Assembly: GCF_020700235.1 (NCBI RefSeq)
Contig: NZ_CP085302.1
Span: 124,001 to 188,000, forward strand
DNA from: Haladaptatus pallidirubidus
GTDB lineage: Archaea; Halobacteriota; Halobacteria; Halobacteriales; Haladaptataceae
Reading direction: 5' to 3'
DNA length: 64,000 nt
A program made the position numbers and the translations under genes. The notes under the pieces were generated by a model. It worked only from the letters and a program-made list of their open reading frames with translations. It was not told where the DNA came from and did not search any database. Numbering within the stretch: position 1 is the stretch's first letter; each line of letters opens with the position of its first letter. Shown here one piece after another: positions 27,522-35,892 of the stretch.

Positions 27522-28651
27522 GGCACCCCCCGAATACAGAGTAGAATGAACCACCGAGAACCACAGACGAATCCAGGACAGCTGGAGCCAGTTGGCACCC
27601 CCAATCTATCACGAAGCAGATGATACTCAACACACGCGAAAAGGGGCACCCCAACAGACTACCAGCAGAGGTATCTGAGGTAATACGACGGAGCAGACAG
27701 CCAGGAGCAATAGCACCCGGACAGTCTACCAAAGTGAATCCTCGACGACAACCAGGACACGAAGAATGGGACAGTCCACTATCCAGAACAACCGGGAAGA
27801 AGAACATCGAAAGAGGAGACAGTCAGGCCGTGCCGAACCCAGAGAAGAACAGCAGAGTGACGAAAGGAGACAGTCCGACAGTGTGACGAGCAGAACCACG
27901 AAAAAGAGCGTACTGGCAGCAGGGACAGCTAGACAGCACTGGCGGCAAGCCGCCATGAGTAGTACTGGGCAGTGTACCGCACAGCGAGGAGACCGCAACA
28001 GCACAGCAATAGCACAATGACAGCCGAAGTGGAATGACGACCAACACAAGCGAGTGTGACCGTGATACCCTTGAGCCAGTGATAGCCGAGAAGAGTGGAC
28101 AGTCTGGCCTGCCAGGATATACTGAGAAAGCCGCGAAGCGACTATGAGGGGTGCCAGTATCCGCACTGGAGTGGGGTGCCGATGAGCGACACGCAATCAA
28201 CCAGTCTTGGTACACTAGTTGAGGTGCCAAGCAGCACGCACTTACGGAATGCCCGTGTGACGGCAGAGGTGGGGTGCCACATGGGCGCCATACTGGGGTG
28301 TCAACAGGAGAGCGACCGTCTTCCATAGAACGCACGAGGAGGCGGCAGTGAACAGCACTGCCAGACTGTCCACAGGACGTCAGGGGACCGCGCCTGAGCC
28401 GGTACAGGGCAGCATTTTGGACTGTCCAAGACTGAGCAGTACAGTAGAGATAAGCAGGCTAGAGCCCGGTGGACTGTCCTCTGAGTACTAGCAGGAGTAA
28501 GTCATATCTAGCGGCGGTGGGACTGTCAAGCGAGCGCTGTTACAACGGAACTCTGGTGTGTCACCAGCGGGACTGGCAGGAGCTTAGGCTGACTGTCTGT
28601 CCGGTGGAAAAGCAGAGGAAACCTGGTGTGTTTCAGCTGGGTGGGCACCCC
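27522..28651. repeat. 1.1-kb non-coding array of GGCACCCC and GGACNGTCC words
   Basis: Word A (GGCACCCC or its complement GGGGTGCC, allowing one change) is at 27522, 27594, 27645, 28148, 28173, 28221, 28271, 28295 and 28644. Word B (GGACAGTCC or GGACTGTCC, allowing end changes) is at 27719, 27769, 27817, 27869, 28097, 28364, 28419, 28471, 28520 and 28591. Orientation switches: the left half has GGCACCCC and ACAGTCC, the right half mostly GGGGTGCC and GACTGTCC. Spacing is irregular, and all six frames lack gene-like protein. A centromere, replication origin or silencer is possible; no known element is claimed. Confidence 0.6.
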
Positions 28652-28756
28652 TTCAGGTTTCATTCTATCGAGATAGAGTGAGCCTAGGTGGACGCCGAGT
28701 AATCTTAGAGACCTACCGATTGGGGAGTAGCGTGACTGTATTGGCGTACCGATACG

Positions 28757-29053
28757 TCAGTCATGGTCATCGCCGGTCAGTGGCTCGATCTGCAGACTAT
28801 CTGGGGACACCGTCACCCGACAGCCAATGTATTCGAAAGTAACCGTTGGGCCAGAGATGGCTTCGGGGGTGTTTTCAAAGAGTGAATCCAACGCAACTGG
28901 ATCAGTCCAGTTAGAGAGTGATTCTATCTTTGTGGCAGGCTGATGCAGTGCGTCGGCCATCGCCGACACCACGGCCATACTTGGCGGCTGACTGTAGTGT
29001 TGTTTGAAGACCGGTTCTATGTTGACGTCGGGTGGATATGAGTGGTCTTTCAT
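28757..29053 (-). CDS. Stand-alone HalOD1 protein 1
   Basis: 98 residues. It carries the halobacterial output domain pattern: an N-terminal helix (SMAVVSAMADALHQPATKIE), the DPVALDSLF signature in place of DPDALDALF, then a beta hairpin VTFEYIGCRVTVSPDSLQIE. HalOD1 is normally the C-terminal output part of receiver or sensor proteins, so its partner is presumably provided in trans. It lies six bases downstream of the DUF7344 gene on the same strand and is probably co-transcribed with it. Confidence 0.75.
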   Translation of the reverse strand: MKDHSYPPDVNIEPVFKQHYSQPPSMAVVSAMADALHQPATKIESLSNWTDPVALDSLFENTPEAISGPTVTFEYIGCRVTVSPDSLQIEPLTGDDHD

Positions 29054-29059
29054 TGATGA

Positions 29060-30250
29060 TTAAAACAGCGATTGCGATTCAGAATCGTGATCTTCAGTCT
29101 GATCATCAAGTTTAGCGAATTGGGAGCGTATCATTTGCTGCAGCAAGATAACGAGTGTGTTATCAGCCCCTTCAGCGAAGATCGCTTGTTCTTTGTGGAC
29201 GCCTGCATCGGACTTCTCCCCAAGTGTTCCGATCATAACGGCTTCACGGTCAGCGAATACGAGACGGCCAACGTTCTCCCCATCGACCGGAAGGTTAAGC
29301 CAGTTCGTCTGTGGTTCCCACAAGGTAACCTCTGGAGCATGTTCTCGAACGAATCCTTCGACAGTCGGATCAGCAGTCCCAAGGTAGACGTCTACACCGC
29401 GGTCGGCAGCTTGCTTGATACGGGAAAAACACCCGGCCTCAAGGAGACCAGTTGCCGTGAACATTAGGAAGAGTTCTTCGTCGGCCTCCTCACAAAGTGA
29501 TTGGCCACACGAGACCGTCTTCTCTCGACCATCGATTGTCCAGATGTCTGCATCCTTTGGCGTGTCCGTCAGGGTCGCTCTGAAGTTTGAACCGAGCTCG
29601 GAGTGCATCCATGGAACACGAAGGAGTGGGTGACCCTCATAGACGACCGTTTCTTCGTCCGTATTATACTCGATGAGCCCTGCCTCCTGCAGATGTGGGA
29701 GATGAACGTGCTGGAGGGACTGGAGAACCTGCTCGACGTCCTCTGGTGGCCCGCCTCGTTGAGTCGAAGCGATGTCGTGTGCCAGCGTCTGGAGTTTGAT
29801 CGGATGATATTGATGGCTGAGTACGTCGAGAATGGTTCGACGACGGGCATCTGCGAGCGCCCGAAAGAGTACATCGAGAGATGCGCTCTCCGCAGATACG
29901 TTATCCGTGATGGCTGCGAGGATATCGACATCCTGATAGGCTGGATGGTTGGTGAGTTCGACAGTGGTATCAGTGGTATTTTGCCGAATCAATCCCGCGG
30001 TGTCCAACTTCGGCAAATGGACGTGATGGATGGCGGTCAGTGTCTGCTTGCGTTCTTCGTTGGTCACTTGCTCCAGTGAGTGGTTTTTGTTGGCTGCCAG
30101 GCTGGTAGCGAGTTCATCTCGCGTTATAGACGCAGGAGCGTGGTCGTGAATGTATCCTAGAAGGTGGCGTCGCTCGCTACTTGCTAAGCATGAAAAGAGG
30201 GCGTTCAGGGAGCCGCCTCCCTTTTCAAGTCTGCCGTTCTTCTGACTCAT
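29060..30250 (-). CDS. Tandem DUF7344 winged-helix protein with TrmB-like C-terminal domain
   Basis: About 396 residues from MSQKNGRLEKGGGSLN. Two DUF7344 winged helices occur in series (LFSCLASSERRHLLGYIHDH with HHVHLPKLDTAGLI; LFRALADARRRTILDVLSHQ with QHVHLPHLQEAGLIEYN). A C-terminal alpha/beta domain (DEELFLMFTATGLLEAGCFS, RGVDVYLGTADPTVEGFV) resembles the effector or phospholipase D-like part of haloarchaeal HTH regulators. The minus-strand TATA-like TTTATTCATA near 30270-30282 fits the ATG at 30250 as a leaderless start. The next gene, a HalOD1 protein, follows within six bases. Confidence 0.75.
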   Translation of the reverse strand: MSQKNGRLEKGGGSLNALFSCLASSERRHLLGYIHDHAPASITRDELATSLAANKNHSLEQVTNEERKQTLTAIHHVHLPKLDTAGLIRQNTTDTTVELTNHPAYQDVDILAAITDNVSAESASLDVLFRALADARRRTILDVLSHQYHPIKLQTLAHDIASTQRGGPPEDVEQVLQSLQHVHLPHLQEAGLIEYNTDEETVVYEGHPLLRVPWMHSELGSNFRATLTDTPKDADIWTIDGREKTVSCGQSLCEEADEELFLMFTATGLLEAGCFSRIKQAADRGVDVYLGTADPTVEGFVREHAPEVTLWEPQTNWLNLPVDGENVGRLVFADREAVMIGTLGEKSDAGVHKEQAIFAEGADNTLVILLQQMIRSQFAKLDDQTEDHDSESQSLF

Positions 30251-30297
30251 TCTAAAGTAGGTTGCGAAGAGTATGAATAAACATTCGGGCTGAATAA

Positions 30298-30441
30298 TCA
30301 GCTTGTATTTCGATACTGTACAAATTCGTCGGGAGTGGCGACCCGATGTCCGCACGGACTGAGAGAGACCCGCAACGGGCTAGACACCGTTATAGGCCCA
30401 ACAACCCGCTGACAGTGGGGACACCGGTACTCAGCCATCAT
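30298..30441 (-). CDS. Small zinc-binding protein
   Basis: About 47 residues, MMAEYRCPHCQRVVGPITVS with a second half CGHRV, so four possible zinc ligands in a CPHC...CGH arrangement. It is preceded by a SprT zinc-ribbon remnant on the same strand. Small proteins like this are frequent in haloarchaea. No function can be given. Confidence 0.45.
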   Translation of the reverse strand: MMAEYRCPHCQRVVGPITVSSPLRVSLSPCGHRVATPDEFVQYRNTS

Positions 30442-30745
30442 TGTTCGGTAGCCTCCTCGACGCGGAGCGACCCGCCGCAGTCGCCACAACTGTAGTTCTC
30501 AGGCTGTTTGACGACCTTCGAGCGCCAATAGCGTGCGAACCGTTCGTTACAATCCTCGCAAATCACCCACCAGTTTGGCGATTTGAACCGCTCACAGTAC
30601 TGTGAGGTGTCGAGCGCCTCGGTTCACCGGTCGAACGTTCGCCCGTGGTTCGCCTCGCCGAACTCGTGGTATTGCTAGGCGTAGTTCAATTCGTGGCGCA
30701 TGGTCGAACAGAACTGGTTCCAGCTGTAGTATCTGAGTGTTTCAG
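30442..30745 (-). pseudogene. SprT-like protein C-terminal remnant
   Basis: The minus strand shows the SprT core as a degraded WNQFCSTMRHELNYA-like segment, then HEFGEANHGRTF, and a ribbon reading ...CERFKSPNWWVICEDCNERF then CGDCGGSLRVEEAT. In-frame stops interrupt it (the related copies read HAWQYHEFGEADH). It aligns with 1-358 and 32412-32890 and is the only copy that keeps the zinc ribbon in good condition. Confidence 0.55.
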
Positions 30746-30802
30746 GAGGTTAGCCAGAGGATATTTGGGAACACCCTTCTGAGAGAGCAATAAGAGGAAA
30801 TA

Positions 30803-31099
30803 ATGGGGCAACCAGACGAAACCGAGCTGTACTATCCACACGAAGATCGATCACTGAGCCAAGCAGCCCTGAGTGCGTTGGACGAGACGCACGAGACAGC
30901 ACTGAGAGACGCTGATTTCACTCTCTATGATCATATTGACCCTGACGCGCTCGATTCGTTGTTCCAAGCCGATGCCGATGCGCCAATCACTGTTACATTT
31001 GCGGTTGAAGAGTATGATGTGACGATTTGGGGCGATGTGGGAATTCACATCCACGTTCAAGATGACGGAGAGGATGCTCCCGGAAGAGATGAGACGTAA
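30803..31099 (+). CDS. Stand-alone HalOD1 protein 2
   Basis: 98 residues. The helix LSQAALSALDETHETALRDA is followed by the signature HIDPDALDSLFQ and the strand pair ITVTFAVEEYDVTIWGDVGI. The core matches the halobacterial output domain over most of the protein, with no receiver or sensor domain attached. It may work with the Bat-type regulator that begins 160 bases downstream on the same strand. Confidence 0.72.
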   Translation: MGQPDETELYYPHEDRSLSQAALSALDETHETALRDADFTLYDHIDPDALDSLFQADADAPITVTFAVEEYDVTIWGDVGIHIHVQDDGEDAPGRDET

Positions 31100-31257
31100 C
31101 TCAGGCATTGATGGGAGAAATTAGATAGATTACGTGGGAGAGAATGATAATTCGTTTCAACGTGATTTTCTATTAAGTAGTCGCAGATAGGGTAGATCTA
31201 GAGGAACGATATTATGTTCGTGTCTCCATTCCTAAATCGGGGAAGGAGATCAAGGTA

Positions 31258-31920
31258 ATGAGCGTGTTAGCAGAGTTCATCATTCCAGCAAACGAGTTTG
31301 TCTTGGCAGATACATTGTTGACTGTGCCGGAGATGTATATTGAAATCCAACGAGTCGTTACTGGAGAGCAGCATGTGACGCCGTATTTTTGGGCAAGTGG
31401 TGGAGATTTCACCACGTTTGAACGGGCGATCCGACAGGATTCGACGGTTCAAGAGGTACTCACCCTCGAAAATCATGACGATAACAAACGATTTTATCGT
31501 GTAGTGTGGCAGTCACAGTCTCCCAGTCTTCTCTCTGCACTTTCAGAAGCTAAAGCGACGATCATTGAAGCAGTGAGCGAAAAGGGCGAGATTTGGGAAA
31601 TGAAGATACTGTTTCCGTCACATGAGACGCTTTCTCGATTTCATGACTTTTGTCTTGAACATGAGATTGACTTTGAGGTTGAACATATTTATCATGCAGA
31701 GAACCCGCAAGAAGCGGAATATGGAGTAACTGTTGATCAACAAGAAGCACTGGTGGCGGCGTTCCATGCTGGATTTTTCCGTGTACCTCGCGATAACTCA
31801 CTGACGGAGCTAGCGGATGAACTTGGTATTTCTCGAAATGCACTGTCCGCGCGACTTCGTCGGGGGCAGCATAACCTTCTCTCACATACTTTGATTCACG
31901 ACGAAGAGGCCGGTGAGTAG
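31258..31920 (+). CDS. Bat-type helix-turn-helix regulator
   Basis: 220 residues. It has an N-terminal alpha/beta sensing region (VLAEFIIPANEFVLADTLLT; RFYRVVWQSQSPSLLSALSE) and the C-terminal HTH_10 domain (VTVDQQEALVAAFHAGFFRV, DNSLTELADELGISRNALSA then RLRRGQHNLLSHTL). This is the bacterio-opsin activator family, whose members control light, redox and stress genes in haloarchaea. It lies between two HalOD1 genes in the same orientation, which suggests a shared signalling unit. Confidence 0.88.
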   Translation: MSVLAEFIIPANEFVLADTLLTVPEMYIEIQRVVTGEQHVTPYFWASGGDFTTFERAIRQDSTVQEVLTLENHDDNKRFYRVVWQSQSPSLLSALSEAKATIIEAVSEKGEIWEMKILFPSHETLSRFHDFCLEHEIDFEVEHIYHAENPQEAEYGVTVDQQEALVAAFHAGFFRVPRDNSLTELADELGISRNALSARLRRGQHNLLSHTLIHDEEAGE

Positions 31921-31998
31921 CCGGGTATATGCGCAAACGATTCTCTAGTACTCTACTTATAAACACTGGGAGAGCGACCACACTGGATACTTCTTTAT

Positions 31999-32352
31999 GT
32001 GAACAGTAGCGCTGATGTCGGCTTCAATGGGACTATGACATCGAATACAAGAAAAACAGACACGGGAGAACAGAGAATGGAAGAGGACGATACTTTTGTT
32101 TACAATATAGAGGATGGAGAGTCAATTTCAGAAGCGATTCTGACCGCTGTCAGCTCTATTTCTGGTGTCGAAGTAACAAACTTAGAGCCGCTCTATACCG
32201 TTATTGATCCCGATGCGTTGAACGCACTCTTTGGCTCCTATAGCGATGGAACACCCCGAGATGGCAAGGGAATTGTTGTCTTTTCGTATGAATCGTACCA
32301 GGTGACGGTTCAGCCCGATCAAACCATTCTCGTGTCCGAGCCAAAAACGTAG
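31999..32352 (+). CDS. Stand-alone HalOD1 protein 3
   Basis: 117 residues counted from the GTG at 31999, about 11 bases after the start site predicted by the TATA-like CTTATAAAC at 31957. ATGs at 32035 and 32077 are also possible. The core is SISEAILTAVSSISGVEVTN, EPLYTVIDPDALNALFGSY and GIVVFSYESYQVTVQPDQTI, a textbook HalOD1 domain. It ends 60 bases before a SprT remnant on the other strand. Confidence 0.75.
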   Translation: MNSSADVGFNGTMTSNTRKTDTGEQRMEEDDTFVYNIEDGESISEAILTAVSSISGVEVTNLEPLYTVIDPDALNALFGSYSDGTPRDGKGIVVFSYESYQVTVQPDQTILVSEPKT

Positions 32353-32411
32353 ACAGCTGGGGATTGATTTTACTACGTAGCGTACATCAGAGTCACTCGA
32401 AACCAGCCCGA

Positions 32412-32890
32412 TCAGTGACCGTTGCCCTCCTCGACACGAATCGACCCACCGCACTCACTATAGTTGTACTGTTCGGGGTTGCGCGCGTTTTGAGCATCGA
32501 TACCGGGCACCCCGACCACCGCAGTCCTCGCAGACGAGCCACCACTTGGGTACAGTGAATCGCTCACAGTGCTGCGAGGTGGCGAGAGTGTCCATCCATC
32601 GGGTGAACATTGCGCCGTGGTCAGCTTCGCCGAACTCGTGATACTGCCAGGCGTGAATGAGTTCGTGGCGCACGGTCGCACTGAATTGCTCCCACCCGTG
32701 TTGTTCGTAGGCCGCCCATGTGAGCGCAATCGTGATCGCCTCCGTTGTAGGGTCGTACTTCGTGACGCCTGCCTGTCGTTGCGCTCGGTGTGAGACCTCC
32801 AGTCGATTGTTTCGACCGGCAGATCGGGAAGTGCTCGGCGACGATATCGGCCGCGTGCTGTTGGTGTCTCAAGAGTATCGTCGGTCGTTG
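32412..32890 (-). pseudogene. SprT-like zinc metallopeptidase, frameshifted copy
   Basis: The N-terminus survives as QQHAADIVAEHFP. The core appears as VRHELIHAWQYHEFGEADHG with MFTRWMDTLATSQHCERFTV, and a damaged zinc ribbon follows (WWLVCEDCGGRGARYRCSKR). Several frame changes separate the parts. The HELIH zinc site is intact. The 5' side is joined to the SWIM fragment at 32980, as in the first copy. Confidence 0.7.
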
Positions 32891-32979
32891 CAACCCGTAT
32901 TTTCCGTGAGCGGTCGCTGGTCGGTGATCTCCGAGATCGTCAATTGGCGTACCACGGATAAAAAAGGCTGAAGCGGTGG

Positions 32980-33305
32980 TTAGTTCGGCAGTTCCTTCCG
33001 TCCTGTTCTCACGCACGGCCAGCACGGAAAACCACCGAGACCGTCGCAGTCGCAATCTTCTGGTTGGGCATTGTTGTCGTCCTCGGAGGGGAAGGTGTCG
33101 AGCGGCCCGTCGTCGGTTGCGGTTTCGACGGCGGCCATGTGTTTGCAAAAGGCGTTGCGGTGGACGTGATGCAGGCACGTACACGCCATCAGGTCCTCGG
33201 TTACGTCGTCGATGGAGACGGTGTACTGGTGGTCTGCGGGATTCTCGTGGCTCTCATTGGCGACTTCAACGAGTCCGGGGGCATCATATTGGCGGTGATC
33301 GAAAT
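32980..33305 (-). pseudogene. SWIM zinc-finger protein, truncated copy
   Basis: The open frame reads DFDHRQYDAPGLVEVANESH, then YTVSIDDVTEDLMACTCLHH, RNAFCKHMAAVETATDDGPL and ends GRKELPN. The frame is open upstream but lacks a start, so the N-terminus has been lost. It is nearly identical to 931-1236, including the non-coding bases between it and the SprT fragment. One SWIM ligand region has CLHH where the first copy has CPHH. Confidence 0.7.
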
Positions 33306-33455
33306 CGTACTTCCATCCTAATAGTTGATACTCTAGTCCAGGATTGAGTTTACTGGAGTCAACTGAACATTCCCATACTATGTTGCTGCAAACATAGATT
33401 GCGCACTAGCTCCACACCACGGTCCTCATCTCTCAATGTTCATTTAGTGAAAAGA

Positions 33456-33463
33456 TTATTAAG
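33456..33463 (+). promoter_or_regulatory. TATA box of the alcohol dehydrogenase
   Basis: TTATTAAG is centred about 28 bp before the ATG at 33488, which predicts a leaderless transcript. Confidence 0.55.
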
Positions 33464-33487
33464 AATGTCCGATGTGGTCTACTTGTT

Positions 33488-34552
33488 ATGCGTGCAGCTG
33501 TCCTCGAAGAATATCAAGAACCGCTCGCGATTCACGACGTCGATGCCCCCAATCCAGAGGCCGAGGGTGTAGTCGTTGAGATGGAAGCATGTGGTATCTG
33601 TCGCAGTGACTGGCACGGATGGCAAGGTGATTGGGACTGGCTTGGCATCCAGCCCCCGAAGGGACAAATTCTCGGGCATGAACCTGCTGGTACAGTTGTG
33701 GAAGTTGGTGACGACGTTGAGAACATCACGGAAGGCGATCGAGTAACCATCCCGTTCAATATAGGTGATGGAACGTGTCATCAGTGTCGAACAGGGCACG
33801 GAAACACCTGTGAAAACGTGATGCCATTGGGATTTGCCGAGCCTGTCCAAGGAGCATTTGCAGAACAACTACATGTTCCAGCAGCTGATCATAACGTCGT
33901 CCAATTACCGGGTAGCGTTTCAGCAGTTGACATGGCAGGGCTCGGATGCCGATTTATGACCTCATTCCACGCGCTTGCCCACCAAGCAGATATTAATGCA
34001 GGAGACTGGGTCGCTGTTCACGGTTGTGGTGGGGTTGGCCTTTCAGCCGTTCACATCGCTGATGCACTCGGTGCAAATGTCGTTGCAGTTGATCTCGGTG
34101 ATGAGAAGTTAGACAAAGCACGCGAACTCGGAGCGGTTGAAACGGTCAACGCAAGCGATGCTGACGATACTCCGGAAGCCGTGCAGGCGCTCGCTGGTGG
34201 TGGTGTTGACGTCTCGGTGGATGCGCTCGGTATTGAAACCACGTGTCGAAATTCCGTGATGAGTCTCGGTACCCGTGGTCAACATGTCCAAATCGGGTTG
34301 AGTACCCAAGATGAGCAGGGGACGGTTGCGCTGCCAACAGATATGATGGTCATGAATGAGATCGAATTTGTCGGGTCGCTTGGAATGCCTCCGACGCGGT
34401 ATAATGAAATCTTCCGCATGGTGGAGACAGGGAAACTCGACCCAAGTGCTGTGGTTTCAGAAACTGTTTCACTCGACGATGTTTCTGATCGACTCGCATC
34501 AATGAGCGATTTCGAGACAATGGGTATTCCCGTCATCGATGAGTTTGCATGA
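33488..34552 (+). CDS. Zinc-dependent alcohol dehydrogenase (MDR family)
   Basis: 354 residues. Catalytic zinc ligands are in ACGICRSDWHGW and ILGHEPAGTVVEVGD. Structural-zinc cysteines are reduced to CHQCRTGHGNTC. The cofactor fold VAVHGCGGVGLSAVHIADAL is followed by VVAVDLGDEKLDKARELGA, so NAD is the likelier cofactor. Family members oxidise primary or secondary alcohols or polyols; the exact substrate cannot be told. It is monocistronic with its own promoter, between SWIM/SprT debris and a non-coding repeat. Confidence 0.9.
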   Translation: MRAAVLEEYQEPLAIHDVDAPNPEAEGVVVEMEACGICRSDWHGWQGDWDWLGIQPPKGQILGHEPAGTVVEVGDDVENITEGDRVTIPFNIGDGTCHQCRTGHGNTCENVMPLGFAEPVQGAFAEQLHVPAADHNVVQLPGSVSAVDMAGLGCRFMTSFHALAHQADINAGDWVAVHGCGGVGLSAVHIADALGANVVAVDLGDEKLDKARELGAVETVNASDADDTPEAVQALAGGGVDVSVDALGIETTCRNSVMSLGTRGQHVQIGLSTQDEQGTVALPTDMMVMNEIEFVGSLGMPPTRYNEIFRMVETGKLDPSAVVSETVSLDDVSDRLASMSDFETMGIPVIDEFA

Positions 34553-35010
34553 CTCGTTTCAAGTAATGAACTACCATTCTTTTTCTTAGCGCCACGAGCT
34601 GTCGTCCGGCAATAAGTCGTACCTCTTCCTGCTATTTTGGCCACTACCGCTACGGTGACAGCTTTAGTGGTACTTCGGTAGGATTGATGCCTTCAGTAGC
34701 GGCTTTGGTGGGTTCAGCGATTAGGTGTGGCTGCATATGGGCAAGTGGTGGCCGTCAGTACTTCAGTGTCGCACCAATTGCTACATTCACACTCTCTGTG
34801 AGCGTCCGCCCTATTACAACGTTGTAACTGACCATCCATTGACGACAAACGAGAATCGTATGATAGAACAGATGTCGATATCGACACTGGACTTGACGGG
34901 ATACCGAGCCGATCCGTGTACGTGGCTTTCGTGATGCCCGTAAAAACACGCCAATTGCTTCCTGTGAGTTACCCAAGTAGTTTTGTAGAATCGGGTTAAG
35001 CTAGCAGATA
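34553..35010. other. Intergenic stretch holding repeat copy C
   Basis: No gene is supported. From about 34725 to 34850 the sequence matches the right end of the ~200-bp element (see the separate entry). The remainder shows nothing recognisable. Confidence 0.4.
34725..34850 (+). repeat. Dispersed non-coding element, copy C (right end)
   Basis: It contains the exact palindrome TTACAACGTTGTAA in the context CCCTATTACAACGTTGTAAC, then TGACCATCCATTG. The same context ends copy B near 45310. The palindrome could be an operator or a recombination site. Confidence 0.5.
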
Positions 35011-35394
35011 ATGACTGACTTTCCCACTGAAAACAACGATACGGGCCTACCATCCCAGAAGGAACAGACCGACCACCAGGACACCACATTCCACGACATC
35101 CTTGATTATTTCTTCGCGGCCCTCACTAACCGACGAAGACGCTGCGTGCTCGCCTATCTTTCCACCGAATCGTCCGACAGTGCGACGATGCAAGAACTGG
35201 TTGAGGATATCGCAGCGCGAGAACACGGCAATAAGACTGATTCTCTTGACGAGATTGAAATCACGCTCTTCCACCATCATCTTCCGAAACTTGCTGATTC
35301 GGGACTCATCGAGTTTGACAAACAGAGTAAAACAATCCGCTATCGTGATGACCCGCAGGTAGAATCGCTGTTGACGTATCTCGAGAAATACTAG
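35011..35394 (+). CDS. DUF7344 winged-helix protein
   Basis: 127 residues. One DUF7344 winged helix: ILDYFFAALTNRRRRCVLAY, TMQELVEDIAAREHGNKTDS, then FHHHLPKLADSGLIEFDKQS and the wing KTIRYRDDPQVESLLTYLE. It is the single-domain relative of the tandem protein at 29060-30250. These proteins are probably DNA-binding regulators of haloarchaeal signalling pathways. It converges on the HalOD1 gene at 35437-35802, with about 40 bases between their stops. Confidence 0.78.
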   Translation: MTDFPTENNDTGLPSQKEQTDHQDTTFHDILDYFFAALTNRRRRCVLAYLSTESSDSATMQELVEDIAAREHGNKTDSLDEIEITLFHHHLPKLADSGLIEFDKQSKTIRYRDDPQVESLLTYLEKY

Positions 35395-35436
35395 CCCGAA
35401 TAAGCTAAACGCTTATCCTTCGTTTGATGCCGGTGA

Positions 35437-35802
35437 TTATACGTTCTGTGGCGGAGTGATTCGAATCTCGCCGTCCCAGCTAATTGCTAGTTCGCACGAT
35501 GCGAATTTGAAGGTGACATACACCCCATCGTGGTCGGGTGCGTTGCGTCTGGGTTTGTCAAACAAATCTTCGAGCGCATCCGGATCGATCACATCGTATA
35601 ATGGGCCGAACTCCCGAGGGGGATCTCCCGTGACTGCTGACACTGATCGAATAATCGTGGTCGTTAAATTCTCGACATTCTCTGTGTCGTATTGAGCGTA
35701 ATAGGTCTCCGTCTCTGGATCATATCCAACCCGGTCTTCTCGGAGCGTCTGTTCAAAATCGACTGGCCTATTCTCACTGGAAACGTCCTCAGTCATTAGC
35801 AC
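35437..35802 (-). CDS. Stand-alone HalOD1 protein 4
   Basis: 121 residues. The core is NLTTTIIRSVSAVTGDPPRE, FGPLYDVIDPDALEDLFDKP, then VYVTFKFASCELAISWDGEI and the end RITPPQNV. It resembles HalOD1 protein 3 most closely in its DPDALxxLF region. An ATG two codons in (35796) is equally likely. It lies just upstream of the large sensor gene's stop on the same strand but is not obviously in one operon with it. Confidence 0.75.
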   Translation of the reverse strand: MLMTEDVSSENRPVDFEQTLREDRVGYDPETETYYAQYDTENVENLTTTIIRSVSAVTGDPPREFGPLYDVIDPDALEDLFDKPRRNAPDHDGVYVTFKFASCELAISWDGEIRITPPQNV

Positions 35803-35892
35803 TATTTAGAGAGGGATGTTACAAGGACTTTCTACACCAATACTGAAATAGAAGTCAAAAGAGCACCTAAATACTGAAATAGAGAAATTGCG

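Noticed and set aside
27726-28335. Open frames of 156-170 codons on the minus strand within the array
   Set aside because: The translations are rich in Cys, Ser and Leu without haloarchaeal acidity or family motifs, and the repeats explain the sequence better.
27522-28651. Possible CRISPR array in the GGCACCCC/GGACNGTCC region
   Set aside because: Repeats are 8-9 bases, of two kinds and irregularly spaced; there are no 24-38 base repeats with uniform spacers and no cas genes.
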